A stretch of 64,000 nucleotides of DNA, from positions 124,001 through 188,000 of the forward strand of contig NZ_JAIVFT010000011.1 in assembly GCF_020829665.1 (NCBI RefSeq), read 5' to 3'. The position numbers and the translations under genes were made by a program. The notes beneath the pieces were generated by a model. The model was not told the DNA's origin. It searched no databases and saw only the letters and a program-made list of their open reading frames with translations. This DNA comes from Nostoc sp. CHAB 5824 (lineage in GTDB: Bacteria; Cyanobacteriota; Cyanobacteriia; Cyanobacteriales; Nostocaceae). This document shows, in pieces, positions 7,705-15,982 of this stretch; position 1 is the stretch's first letter; every line of letters begins with the position of its first letter.

Positions 7705-9507
7705 ATGGTAAGCCAAGCAACTTCTACTAAATTAGTATCGACTGAAAAAATCCCTATTGTCCTAACAGGACACGCTTTACAGTCTCTACGTGACTCTGGC
7801 TATAGTTTACCTGCTGCTCTTGGTGAGGTCATCGACAATAGCTTAGAAGCTAATGCAAACAATATTACTTTACACTTTGAAGAGTCTCAGGCTAAGTCTG
7901 GGAAGAGACATATTCACCGCATTACTATGATTGATGATGGTGATGGAATGGAACTTGACATCCTACAACGCTATCTCCAATTAGGTTTTTCCACTCGCTA
8001 CATGCAAACTGACACAATTGGTAAGTATGGCGTAGGAGCAAAACTTGCGGCACTTAACTACGGTCAGCGTATTGATGTTTGGAGCCGCACGAGTAAAGAT
8101 GAACCTTGGTATCATGTCCATTTTGACCTGGAAGAAGCGTTAGAAGAGGAAAAAAAAGGTGAAACTGTTGGCATTGCTCCCCCCGATACTGAACCATTCC
8201 CAAAGAATATTGTGTCATTTCTCCCCCAAGATAGCGGAACAATTGTACTTTGGTCTAAAGTAGAGCGTTTAGAAGAAGGAAAAAAGGCTCCTGATGCAAG
8301 GGCACTAAAAGCTGAAATCACGCATGAGTTGTCCCGCATGTTTCGTTACTTTTTAGATGATGGGATTAAAATTTGTGTCGATGGCACAAATTTGTTGCCA
8401 CACGATCCTCTAATGCTTATGGAGGGTACATGGGGTGATCAATTTCTTGTCAAATACTATTCTCCGCTGAGGAAATCTTTTGAGAAAACTGGTAGAAAGC
8501 CGGAGTTTCCACTACCTGATGTAACTAAAACACATTTTCCTGCCAAAAGAATTGCAAGAGAAGTTATTAATATTGGACAGTCTTCTTGCAAGCTCACAAT
8601 TACAGTTTACCCTAGCGAAGTAATTCGTAAAAAATACGCAACAAATAAGAAAGATGAGCTTACTAAGAATTTACGTCTTGAAGAGAATATGGGGGCAATT
8701 AGTTTTGTTCGCTTGAACCGCGAAATTAACTATACTACATTACCTAGAATCTTCGGTGAAAGGGTTGCTTCCTCTCACCGATTTATTGGCATTGAAATTT
8801 CATTTCAGCCGGAGCTTGATGCCTACTTTGGGGTCAGAAATGTCAAGAGAGGTGTAGAGCCATACGATGACTTAAAAGGACAGCTTCGTGAGCTTTTCTC
8901 TAGGTATATTCCAGAAGCGCTCAACTGTATTAATGAAGTGTGGGGTGAAGTTTCACGAAAATCGAATGATCATCAGGGTGAACATTACCCCCTACTTGAG
9001 GCTGCCAAAGAAGCAAATCGGACAATGCCTAAAAGCCGTGTAAAGGTTCCAGTAGATTCAAAGCAAAAGGAAAGAATTATTGAGGATCTGGCTAGAGATG
9101 CTGTACCAGGCAACGATAAAGAGAAGCAAGAAGAACGACAGCAGTATTGCGAGTCTATCAAGGATTTGCCATTTATCGTGGAGTCTGTTGACTTTCCTGG
9201 TAATTTATTAATTGATACTCAGCACATTGATGGTCAAGTTATCATTCGGATTAATACACGACATCGATTCTATCGGGAGATGTGGGAACCACTTCGCAGT
9301 ATTGCAACTGCACTTCCTGAAAGCATATCTAGCGATGAAGCTGCAAAGGCGGCTAGACGTTCAATTGAAGCCTTGACGCTACTCATCATTGCTTATGGCA
9401 AGGCTGAGTCAATGGATGAAAATCCCCGTGAGCATTTTTCAGAATTGCGAAATGACTGGGGCAAATTTACAGATTCTCTAATGGGTAAGGTTAAGGATAT
9501 CATCTAG
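7705..9507 (+). CDS. GHKL (HSP90-type) ATPase, MORC/MutL-like
   Basis: A 600-residue protein whose N-terminus is a GHKL ATP-binding fold. The N box is ALGEVIDNSLEANA (Glu41, Asp44, Asn45), the G1 box IDDGDGM (77-82), and the G2 box GKYGVGAK (106-113) followed by AALNYG. The order and spacing are closer to MORC and MutL/HSP90 than to histidine kinases, and no phosphoacceptor or receiver domain is present. The C-terminal 200 residues are charged and helical with no recognised domain. MORC-like GHKL ATPases are frequent in bacterial conflict systems. Its partner here is the HTH protein upstream; no nuclease or helicase is adjacent. Confidence 0.72.
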   Translation: MVSQATSTKLVSTEKIPIVLTGHALQSLRDSGYSLPAALGEVIDNSLEANANNITLHFEESQAKSGKRHIHRITMIDDGDGMELDILQRYLQLGFSTRYMQTDTIGKYGVGAKLAALNYGQRIDVWSRTSKDEPWYHVHFDLEEALEEEKKGETVGIAPPDTEPFPKNIVSFLPQDSGTIVLWSKVERLEEGKKAPDARALKAEITHELSRMFRYFLDDGIKICVDGTNLLPHDPLMLMEGTWGDQFLVKYYSPLRKSFEKTGRKPEFPLPDVTKTHFPAKRIAREVINIGQSSCKLTITVYPSEVIRKKYATNKKDELTKNLRLEENMGAISFVRLNREINYTTLPRIFGERVASSHRFIGIEISFQPELDAYFGVRNVKRGVEPYDDLKGQLRELFSRYIPEALNCINEVWGEVSRKSNDHQGEHYPLLEAAKEANRTMPKSRVKVPVDSKQKERIIEDLARDAVPGNDKEKQEERQQYCESIKDLPFIVESVDFPGNLLIDTQHIDGQVIIRINTRHRFYREMWEPLRSIATALPESISSDEAAKAARRSIEALTLLIIAYGKAESMDENPREHFSELRNDWGKFTDSLMGKVKDII

Positions 9508-9549
9508 GCTGATAGTTGGAGGAAATAGCTGATGAGCTTTTGTAACAGA

Positions 9550-9634
9550 ACTTACGCAAAATACCTCGCAAACTCTTATCCCTCCGTGTCCTCTGCGCCT
9601 CTGTGGTTCGTTATTCCGTAACTCGTGCGTAAGT
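9550..9634. mobile_element. MITE-like element with ACTTACGCA termini
   Basis: ACTTACGCA (9550-9558) and TGCGTAAGT (9626-9634) are perfect 9-bp terminal inverted repeats enclosing a short GC-richer core that encodes nothing. Size (85 bp) and ends fit a non-autonomous miniature element. Confidence 0.45.
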
Positions 9635-9693
9635 CCTATATAAGAGGAATGCACAGGTAGCAAAAGATAAGTAAATGTACAAAAACATGTACA

Positions 9694-9766
9694 GTCATTG
9701 CGAGCGACGCGAAGCAATCCTAGCCATTGCGATTGCTTCATTTCGCTTCTCTCCATTCGCAATGAC
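9694..9766. repeat. REP-like large imperfect inverted repeat
   Basis: GTCATTGCGAGCGACGCGAA at the left and a right arm ending in CATTCGCAATGAC can fold into a long hairpin, with an inner GAAGCAATC/GATTGCTTC pair. The GTCATTGCGAG...GAAGCAATC pattern is a widespread REP-type sequence. Confidence 0.6.
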
Positions 9767-9933
9767 ATTGTGTAGTTAATTCTGTCTGATTGCCAGTGTA
9801 AACGGTATAAAAACGCAGATGTTAATAATATTTAGGATGGACTACCCTGACGCACATAAATATAGAGAATCTGGCGATCGCTCAGATTACCAGATGCGAT
9901 CGCATTAAAAATTATTGAAAAATTGAGCGCTTC

Positions 9934-9971
9934 TTGACAAAATCCTGATTAGTAATCACAATGTAATTACA
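9934..9971 (+). promoter_or_regulatory. Candidate promoter and palindromic operator of mazEF
   Basis: TTGACA (9934-9939) is followed after 17 bp by CACAAT, a plausible weak -10, then the 10-bp palindrome TGTAATTACA (9962-9971). The mazE start is at 9991. MazE/AbrB antitoxins bind palindromes over their own promoter, so autoregulation here is plausible but unproven. Confidence 0.4.
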
Positions 9972-9990
9972 ATCAAGGATAAGTATCCTC

Positions 9991-10251
9991 ATGGGGACAG
10001 CAATTAGAACCCGTATTGTTAAAATTGGGAATTCTCAAGGTATCCGCATTCCTAAACTTCTACTAGAACAAAGTGGTATTGGTGAAGAGGTGGAAATTGA
10101 AATTCAAGATTGTCACCTAATTGTCCGTGCTGCTTCTCAATCGCGTAAGGGGTGGGATGAAGCATTTGCAAGAATGGCGAAGCAACACGACGATGCACTG
10201 CTCGATGATGGCGTAACTACAGAGTGGGAGCATCTAGAGTGGGAGTGGTAG
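9991..10251 (+). CDS. mazE: MazE-type antitoxin (AbrB/SpoVT swapped-hairpin)
   Basis: 86 residues. The N-terminal half TRIVKIGNSQGIRIPKLLL is the AbrB-like swapped-hairpin DNA-binding domain; the acidic C-terminus ending in EWEHLEWEW should wrap the toxin. Its stop codon overlaps the toxin coding region, the usual arrangement of antitoxin first and toxin second. Ribosome site AAGGA lies upstream of the ATG. Confidence 0.88.
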   Translation: MGTAIRTRIVKIGNSQGIRIPKLLLEQSGIGEEVEIEIQDCHLIVRAASQSRKGWDEAFARMAKQHDDALLDDGVTTEWEHLEWEW

Positions 10252-10568
10252 TCAATCGATTTGATGTGTTTTTGATTAACCTCAACCCAACGATTGGCAG
10301 CGAGATTCAGAAGACAAGACCCTGTGTAGTAATTTCACCAGATGAGATGAATAAATATATTGCCACGGTTATTGTTGCTCCGATGACAACTAAAGGACAG
10401 CCTTATCCGACTCGTGCTGCTTGTCAGTTTCAGGGTAAGGATGGGCAAATCGTTCTAGATCAAATTCGTACAGTTGACAAAACTCGATTAGTCAAAAAGC
10501 TAGGTCAGATTGACTCTGATGAACAAAAAGCAGTTTTAGATACCTTAGCCGAAATGTTTGCCGAATAA
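10224..10568 (+). CDS. mazF: MazF-type mRNA endoribonuclease toxin
   Basis: Up to 114 residues. RFDVFLINLNPTIGSEIQKT followed by RPCVVISPDEMN is the core of the MazF/PemK fold, and the basic QKTRP loop is typical of the active toxins. The longest frame starts with GTG at 10224, overlapping mazE by 28 bp; GTG codons at 10239 and 10245 give starts nearer to the usual family N-terminus (VVNRFDVF) and still overlap mazE. No ATG is available, so low, coupled translation is expected. It should cleave single-stranded mRNA when free of MazE. Confidence 0.88.
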   Translation: MGASRVGVVVNRFDVFLINLNPTIGSEIQKTRPCVVISPDEMNKYIATVIVAPMTTKGQPYPTRAACQFQGKDGQIVLDQIRTVDKTRLVKKLGQIDSDEQKAVLDTLAEMFAE

Positions 10569-10633
10569 TGCTATATACCCGATGATTATGAGATTCCACC
10601 GTAATGGTTATACCAATCTTCTATGAGTATGAA

Positions 10634-11323
10634 TTATATAACATCTCTAGTTATCTTCAACATCTGGTTTCCACCAGGCTGTAGTTCGTATTCAACCTTT
10701 TCAATATCTATCTTGTAACCTTTTGAAGTGTAATATTTTACTATTTCATCTAAATGTTGTGAATGTTTCCACATTAAAGTTATCAGGGGAAATATTCTGA
10801 CTTCTTTAGCAATACGCAGCATCTCACCTACTGAATTTAAGTGAAAATCGTAATCGAGATGATCTGAATATAAAAATAATAAATGCGAACAAAGAGCTAG
10901 ATCAAACTCTTGATTATCATAAGCCAATTTTGGCAATTCACCGACTGCATACCTGTTGCTCTTTTTGCCAGTTTCATAATCAGACATAAATTCTTGAATA
11001 ACTTTGACTCGATTGTGTCGCAAATCATCTGGAGATTTATGATAGCTCCATACCCAATCATCCGATGTAGCCTTGACTTGGTTAATGATGTTATCTACCA
11101 CTTCATTAAATCTTTGCAATATCTGATCACCGGAAAATTGGTAGAGTGGATCAACAGAAACTACACTTTTACCCTGACGTGTCATTTCTGCATTAAAGCT
11201 TGCTGGCCCATCCCCAATCCCAATGATTCTTTTATTTAAATCTGCATTTGTTAAATTGAATATTTTTATATATTCATCCATTGATCTCCCAAAAGGAACT
11301 ACTTTATCTAGAACCATTGCCAT
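10634..11323 (-). CDS. SAM-dependent methyltransferase-like protein
   Basis: 229 residues. RIIGIGDGPASFNAEMTRQG (about residues 34-53) resembles the glycine-rich motif I of class I methyltransferases, and SVDPLYQFSG supplies an acidic residue after strand 2. A later FDLALCSHLLFLYSD matches motif IV/V-type strands. Substrate unknown. It lies 43 bp downstream of the phosphatase gene on the same strand, so the two may be cotranscribed. Enzyme activity is inferred only from the fold-like motif. Confidence 0.62.
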   Translation of the reverse strand: MAMVLDKVVPFGRSMDEYIKIFNLTNADLNKRIIGIGDGPASFNAEMTRQGKSVVSVDPLYQFSGDQILQRFNEVVDNIINQVKATSDDWVWSYHKSPDDLRHNRVKVIQEFMSDYETGKKSNRYAVGELPKLAYDNQEFDLALCSHLLFLYSDHLDYDFHLNSVGEMLRIAKEVRIFPLITLMWKHSQHLDEIVKYYTSKGYKIDIEKVEYELQPGGNQMLKITRDVI

Positions 11324-11366
11324 AAAATTTACCTCGTCAATAGACTGATTAAACAGGATGATAGCA

Positions 11367-11912
11367 TCAAAATGTTGTATTCACTGCGAGACGGCAATCA
11401 TTCAGAAGCACGTCAAGTTCTTTTACAACTGCCAAGGGATTTCTACCTCTAAACATAGCAGCTAACGCAGCTTCATAAGGATTTCTACCTGTTTTTTTGA
11501 CAGCATTTATTGCAGCTTGATTTGATAATCCTCGCATACTAACTAGCCATGCCGCTAATACATGTCCAGTACGCCCAATTCCACCAGAGCAATGTACAAC
11601 AACTTTCTCATTTTCTTTATCTGCTTCTATTAAGAAAGGAAGTATTTTCTGTGTGAGGGTTTCTAAATCACATAGATGGAAATCTGTAGTTGGTGCCCAA
11701 CACACTAGTTGATTACCAAATTCCTGTTTGTAGGTGTCCAGAAGGTTAGAGTAAGAAGCTAGCTGTTGATTAGGAAGAAGGCAGCAAACTCGCTTGATAT
11801 CTTGACGCTTCATGAATTCTATCCAATCCTGAACCTTATTGTTAGTGTATCCAGGTCGCGCAGCACCAAATACTATTTGCTCATTCTCCCAAGCTGGGGC
11901 AAACTTATACAT
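11367..11912 (-). CDS. Protein tyrosine / dual-specificity phosphatase
   Basis: The signature HCSGGIGRTG is the CX5R catalytic loop of cysteine-dependent phosphatases, preceded by strand KVVV. The upstream loop CWAPTTDFHL may hold the general acid Asp. The frame is open to 12008, but the ATG at 11912 (protein MYKFAPAWEN) gives the length expected of cyanobacterial homologs; starts at 11960 and 12008 lack ribosome sites too. It would dephosphorylate Tyr/Ser or a small phospho-substrate in the cytoplasm. Confidence 0.82.
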   Translation of the reverse strand: MYKFAPAWENEQIVFGAARPGYTNNKVQDWIEFMKRQDIKRVCCLLPNQQLASYSNLLDTYKQEFGNQLVCWAPTTDFHLCDLETLTQKILPFLIEADKENEKVVVHCSGGIGRTGHVLAAWLVSMRGLSNQAAINAVKKTGRNPYEAALAAMFRGRNPLAVVKELDVLLNDCRLAVNTTF

Positions 11913-12059
11913 ATTTAACTGTCTAACTTCTGAATATTGAAAGTTGCTGGATGCAGCCATAAAATAGTTAGTTATTTTTTGATAAAATAGAATACTTTGG
12001 CGGAGCATTCAGGTGGTAAAATATATGGTGTATTCACCTATTCTAAAAAGCTTTTAAAT

Positions 12060-12779
12060 CTAGTTCAAAGATAGTATTTTTAAATAATCTTGCACAGCAG
12101 TAAATAGTCCCACCTCCAAAGCATCGGCAATCAAGGCATGACCAATAGACACTTCAAGTATGCCAGAAATTGAACAGAACTTTTCTAAGTTTTGCAGATT
12201 TAAATCATGCCCAGCGTTCACTCCTAAACCAATTTCCTGAGCCTTTTGTGTTGCTTTTTGGTAGTCTTGAAATACAGACTCTACATTGCCATTACGAAAA
12301 GCTGTCGCATAAGGTTCTGTATATAGCTCAATGCGATCGCTTCCAATCTCTTTAGCACGTTTAATTTGAGTTAACTCAGTATCCATAAACAAGCTGACTC
12401 GAACTCCGAGGTCTTTTAGCTCTCGAATGATTGGTCTGAGCCAAGAGCCATCTGTAGCCAGATCCCATCCGTGGTCTGATGTGAAAGCATCAGGTGCATC
12501 GGGAACTAAGGTACACTGCGTTGGTTTGATTTTTCTGACTATCTCTAAAAATTGAGGTGACGGATTACCTTCTATGTTGAACTCAACAGTCAATATCTGC
12601 GCCAGTGCATCGACATCTCCGGGCTTGATATGTCGCTGGTCTGGGCGTGGATGAACTGTGATTCCCTGTGCGCCAGCTTTAATGCAGGTCAAAGCCGCTG
12701 CAATTACACTCGGTCTACCAAAATTTCGAGCATTCCTGAGTAAAGCGACTTTGTTAAGGTTAACGCTGAGATTGGTCAT
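12060..12779 (-). CDS. pdxJ: Pyridoxine 5'-phosphate synthase, Bacteroidetes-type
   Basis: 239 residues, matching PdxJ, which condenses 1-deoxyxylulose 5-phosphate with amino-acetone phosphate in vitamin B6 synthesis. Motifs are ITVHPRPDQRHI, EFNIEGNPS, LVPDAPDAFTSDHGWD, YTEPYATA, NAGHDLNL and SIGHALIADAL. These particular forms (VHPRPDQRHI, PDAPDAFTS) recall PdxJ of Bacteroidetes more than the usual cyanobacterial enzyme, whose equivalent reads VHLREDRRHI. It may therefore be a second, transferred copy. It is 22 bp downstream of the nucleotidase-like gene, on the same strand. Confidence 0.88.
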   Translation of the reverse strand: MTNLSVNLNKVALLRNARNFGRPSVIAAALTCIKAGAQGITVHPRPDQRHIKPGDVDALAQILTVEFNIEGNPSPQFLEIVRKIKPTQCTLVPDAPDAFTSDHGWDLATDGSWLRPIIRELKDLGVRVSLFMDTELTQIKRAKEIGSDRIELYTEPYATAFRNGNVESVFQDYQKATQKAQEIGLGVNAGHDLNLQNLEKFCSISGILEVSIGHALIADALEVGLFTAVQDYLKILSLN

Positions 12780-12801
12780 ATTACAAATATGTTAGAGTTT
12801 G

Positions 12802-14871
12802 TTATTTACCGCCAAGTAATGAATCTGATAACACCACATCTTTACGCAATTTGAGATTTTGAATGCGAGTATCTTTGACGGGTGGTACATCCCCTTGAGC
12901 AAAGGGAATCTGCTTAAAGTTAGCAGCCAGATATTCTGCTAATGCATCTTGCTCAGAACCATCAGCAGCAAAGGTGGCTAAACCTGTGCGTTTGCTCTTA
13001 TCAGCATCTTTTGATGTCAAATTAAGCCGTTCTGTTTTGGGAAAAGGATAGCCATCACCACCAGTTGCAAGGAAGTTGAGGGTAACAGTACGGAAAACCC
13101 GATTAGGGTCACCCACTAACTCTGCATTTTTAACCACAACATCAATAATTTTACCTTTCCCATCTTTAATAGCTAGGGATTTGACACGCTTACCTGCTGG
13201 CAAGTCTGGGTCAAAGCTAAAGGCTAATCCCGCTACTTGGGGAAAACTGCCAGGGGTAGCACCGGGTGCGATCGCTGCTACACTGTGTTCAATCACTGCC
13301 AGTAGTTCTGTTGCACTCAGAGTAACTAAAGTCAAGCCATTGTTGAATCGTAGTGCATTGGTGATATCAAGTTGGGAAATTTCTTTTGCTTTCTTACCTG
13401 CGACAGGATTTGCTTGAGGTGGCAGTTTAATAATATCCTGTGAGCGAGTCGAACCTGCGGGAAAGGTATATATACCGATATTGTCACGGATACTACCGCC
13501 ATTTTTAATAGAAATGACAGTTTTAGGATCATATCGCTTGGCGATCGCTAAATTAGCTTCGGCTGTCAAATTCCCTAAATTGGTTTCTTGTGTGCGGACA
13601 TCACCCCGCCAGCCGTTGAGGAAGACGTTGGTTTTCCCGAAAATCTGACCATCTTGGGCAATAATCACTTTTTTGAGTGCCTCTGTAATGGCGACAATTT
13701 TGGAGTTGGGTTTCCCACCTACAGCTGCAACTCCTTGGGAATCAGTAGCATAAACACCGCTGATTTTAGAGTCAATACTTTTAGGAATAATCACTCCATT
13801 AACATCAAAATTAACTACTAGACGACCAACATAGCGATAGTTTCCATCGGTATTAACTACGGCTATCGGATTACCATCTGCTGCTTTTTTGAGAATTGGA
13901 TAAGTTCCAGCAGATTTATCACCCACTCGAAGACGGTCTGTTTTGTCGGCTAGTAAGGTATTGGAACCACCAGCAACAATAATGTCTACTCCTTTGAGTA
14001 ATCCTGCTAACTTTTGCTCAATAGCAATTTGCTGCATGTGCGCCAACAGAATGACTTTATTAATCTCTGCGTTTTTTGTCAGCAACGCATCGACAGAAGT
14101 TTGAATTTCAGCAGCTAAGGCGGCGATGTCTGCGGCATCACGGTCATTAAATTCTTTAGGCAACACAGTCACACCATCGGTAGAGGAAATAGTCGGCAGT
14201 GTGGGAGTTGTCGCCCCAACTACAGCAATTTTTTCACCATTAAGGGTAATGATGGTGCTACGAGCAATTTTATTAGGAATTTTACTTGCTTCTTGTCCAT
14301 CAGCAGTAGCTAAGTTTGCCAGGTCTTTATCAGTGCTGAAGTCGAGATTTGTGCTGAGATAGGGAAATTTTGTGCCTGGGTAATTTTCTTTAGGTCGGAT
14401 TAAGTCAGCAATAACACCCGTACCTAAGTCAAATTCGTGATTGCCAAATGCGATCGCTTGAAAACCAAGAGTATTTAGAATTAAGATATCTCCTCTTCCC
14501 TGTCCACCAAAAGCTGTGTCACTGGCAAATAAGAAAGGACTGGGAATATAGGCATCTCCCGATGAAAGGATTAAGGTATTAGGATAATCAAGCTTACCGT
14601 CACGATTAGCATCTTGATTTTTGAGTGCATTCAACACCGCAGAAAAGTTTGGTACATCCTTGAGCGCGGGAACACCTGCTTCTTGGTCAGAAGTGTGTAA
14701 CAGTTGCAGTGTAAACCCTGACTTATGTGCTGTTCTAAGTTGCGCTACACTAACAGTAGTTCCTAGAAATAAAAAGATGCTAGATAGAATTAGCCAATTT
14801 AACTGGCTAACACTTAATTTTTGACCATTCAACTTACTTGAAAATCGATTTTTCTTATCTAAAAAAGACAT
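12802..14871 (-). CDS. Secreted 5'-nucleotidase / metallophosphatase (UshA-like)
   Basis: 689 residues with an N-terminal hydrophobic segment (about 24-44) that looks like a signal anchor. The metallophosphatase domain shows LLHTSDQEAG, ILSSGDAYIPSP, AFGNHEFDLGTG and LLAHMQQ; the C-terminal half (from about residue 430) has the nucleotidase domain ISIKNGGSIRDNIG and GGDGYPFP. Two usual metal ligands differ: the D-x-H motif reads DQE, and the usual GGHSH reads GGSNT. So the metal site may be altered, as in a subgroup common in cyanobacteria. It would act in the periplasm on nucleotides or cyclic phosphates. First gene of a probable pair with pdxJ. Confidence 0.82.
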   Translation of the reverse strand: MSFLDKKNRFSSKLNGQKLSVSQLNWLILSSIFLFLGTTVSVAQLRTAHKSGFTLQLLHTSDQEAGVPALKDVPNFSAVLNALKNQDANRDGKLDYPNTLILSSGDAYIPSPFLFASDTAFGGQGRGDILILNTLGFQAIAFGNHEFDLGTGVIADLIRPKENYPGTKFPYLSTNLDFSTDKDLANLATADGQEASKIPNKIARSTIITLNGEKIAVVGATTPTLPTISSTDGVTVLPKEFNDRDAADIAALAAEIQTSVDALLTKNAEINKVILLAHMQQIAIEQKLAGLLKGVDIIVAGGSNTLLADKTDRLRVGDKSAGTYPILKKAADGNPIAVVNTDGNYRYVGRLVVNFDVNGVIIPKSIDSKISGVYATDSQGVAAVGGKPNSKIVAITEALKKVIIAQDGQIFGKTNVFLNGWRGDVRTQETNLGNLTAEANLAIAKRYDPKTVISIKNGGSIRDNIGIYTFPAGSTRSQDIIKLPPQANPVAGKKAKEISQLDITNALRFNNGLTLVTLSATELLAVIEHSVAAIAPGATPGSFPQVAGLAFSFDPDLPAGKRVKSLAIKDGKGKIIDVVVKNAELVGDPNRVFRTVTLNFLATGGDGYPFPKTERLNLTSKDADKSKRTGLATFAADGSEQDALAEYLAANFKQIPFAQGDVPPVKDTRIQNLKLRKDVVLSDSLLGGK

Positions 14872-15594
14872 AATAAATTTTAAAGCTCATCAGATGTAAA
14901 TAATTTTCTCGTTTCTTACAACCAGAAACTATAATATTGAACCATAATTTCAGCTATCCAGTGCAAATGTGTACTAAAGTTACGCATACATTTTGCCATT
15001 TTTATTATTATTTTTAAATATCCATTTTTTGTCAGAGTCGGAGAACCAGATCGTTCAAAGCCTTTTGGAGCTTTGTTTTTCACTTTTTGGCTAAAACTTT
15101 TAATTCATGTTAGAAAATAAAGCTTAAAAAAACGGGCTTTCAGACTGATGTAAAGGTGACAGATAACTATTTTATCTATGCACATGGGAGAAAGGTTTAA
15201 AAAATTCGTAATTCACACTATGCCTCACTGATTCAGTATCACCTAAATGCTATGGGAGTATCAGGCTGATTTTTTATAGTGGAGACATTAATTCAACATG
15301 GTATGAGAAAGCCTCATCCGACTATTTTCTCTGACACACTCCTTAAGTTAGATACTGATGCTTGATCGTGTATATATATTTGTAATAACTATACAGATGA
15401 CTGATGTGGGGCTAAAGGAGTAAAAATGAAATGTATTTTGATTAACAACGAACAACGTTATCTAGAGCTAGGTGAGCAGAGAGTTGAAAACCTTTTTCAA
15501 ATTGAAGAGAGGTTATTTTTTGATTAATCTTAGTCAACTATGATTGCCGAGCAAGCACAATAAAATTTACTAGCTGCCTAACAGACAGTTTGCA
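14872..15594. other. Long intergenic region with one possible tiny gene
   Basis: About 720 bp, AT-rich, between the divergent nucleotidase-like and VOC genes. Only the possible 33-codon frame at 15426-15527 stands out. I see no RNA gene or repeat I can support. Confidence 0.5.
15426..15527 (+). CDS. Possible small protein of 33 residues
   Basis: ATG at 15426 is preceded by AAAGGAG at a good distance, and the frame MKCILINNEQRYLELGEQRV continues to a TAA at 15525. No homolog is recognised. It lies 67 bp upstream of the VOC gene on the same strand. The ribosome site is the only positive evidence. Confidence 0.25.
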   Translation: MKCILINNEQRYLELGEQRVENLFQIEERLFFD

Positions 15595-15954
15595 ATGCAA
15601 ATTCTTAAAGTACTAACTAGAGTCTATCTTAGTCCGATAGATTTGGATGAGGCGATCGCTTTCTATGAAAACCTCTTTACAGAAAAATGTTGGTTGTGGT
15701 TTCAATATTCCGAAGCTGAGTTGGAACTCGCAGGTGTGGGTTCTATTCTTTTAATTGCTGGTTCGGCAGAAGCACTCTCTTCATTCAAAAGTACACACGC
15801 AACATTTCTCGTTGACTCACTCAATGATTTTAAAGAAGCACTTATTCAGCAGGGTGCAGTAATTCTGGCAGAACCTAACAAAGTCCCCACTGGAGCTAAT
15901 ATGCGAGCAATGCATCCTGATGGAACAATTATTGAGTATGTTGAGTTTGCATAA
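15595..15954 (+). CDS. VOC-family (glyoxalase-like) protein
   Basis: 119 residues forming one vicinal oxygen chelate module of the single-domain type: LTRVYLSPIDLDEAIAFYEN at the start and AMHPDGTIIEYVEF at the end, the latter holding the C-terminal acidic ligand. The N-terminal ligand position reads Arg-Val-Tyr, not the usual His, so metal-dependent catalysis is doubtful. Neighbour of a GNAT pseudogene, with 28 bp between them. Substrate unknown. Confidence 0.65.
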   Translation: MQILKVLTRVYLSPIDLDEAIAFYENLFTEKCWLWFQYSEAELELAGVGSILLIAGSAEALSSFKSTHATFLVDSLNDFKEALIQQGAVILAEPNKVPTGANMRAMHPDGTIIEYVEFA

Positions 15955-15982
15955 TTAGTTTTTAGCCGGAAAAGGATCTGCT

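Larger units (their letters stand above)
9508..9990. other. Intergenic region with two repeat elements
   Basis: About 480 bp between the GHKL ATPase gene and mazE. It contains an 85-bp MITE-like element (9550-9634), a REP-like inverted repeat (9694-9766), HIP1-like GCGATCGC motifs near 9880-9905, and the mazEF promoter region. I see no gene. Confidence 0.6.

Noticed and set aside
9681..9692. NtcA-type site in TGTAC...TGTACA before the REP-like element
   Set aside because: The spacing between GTA and TAC is ten bases, not eight, and no gene starts at the right distance.
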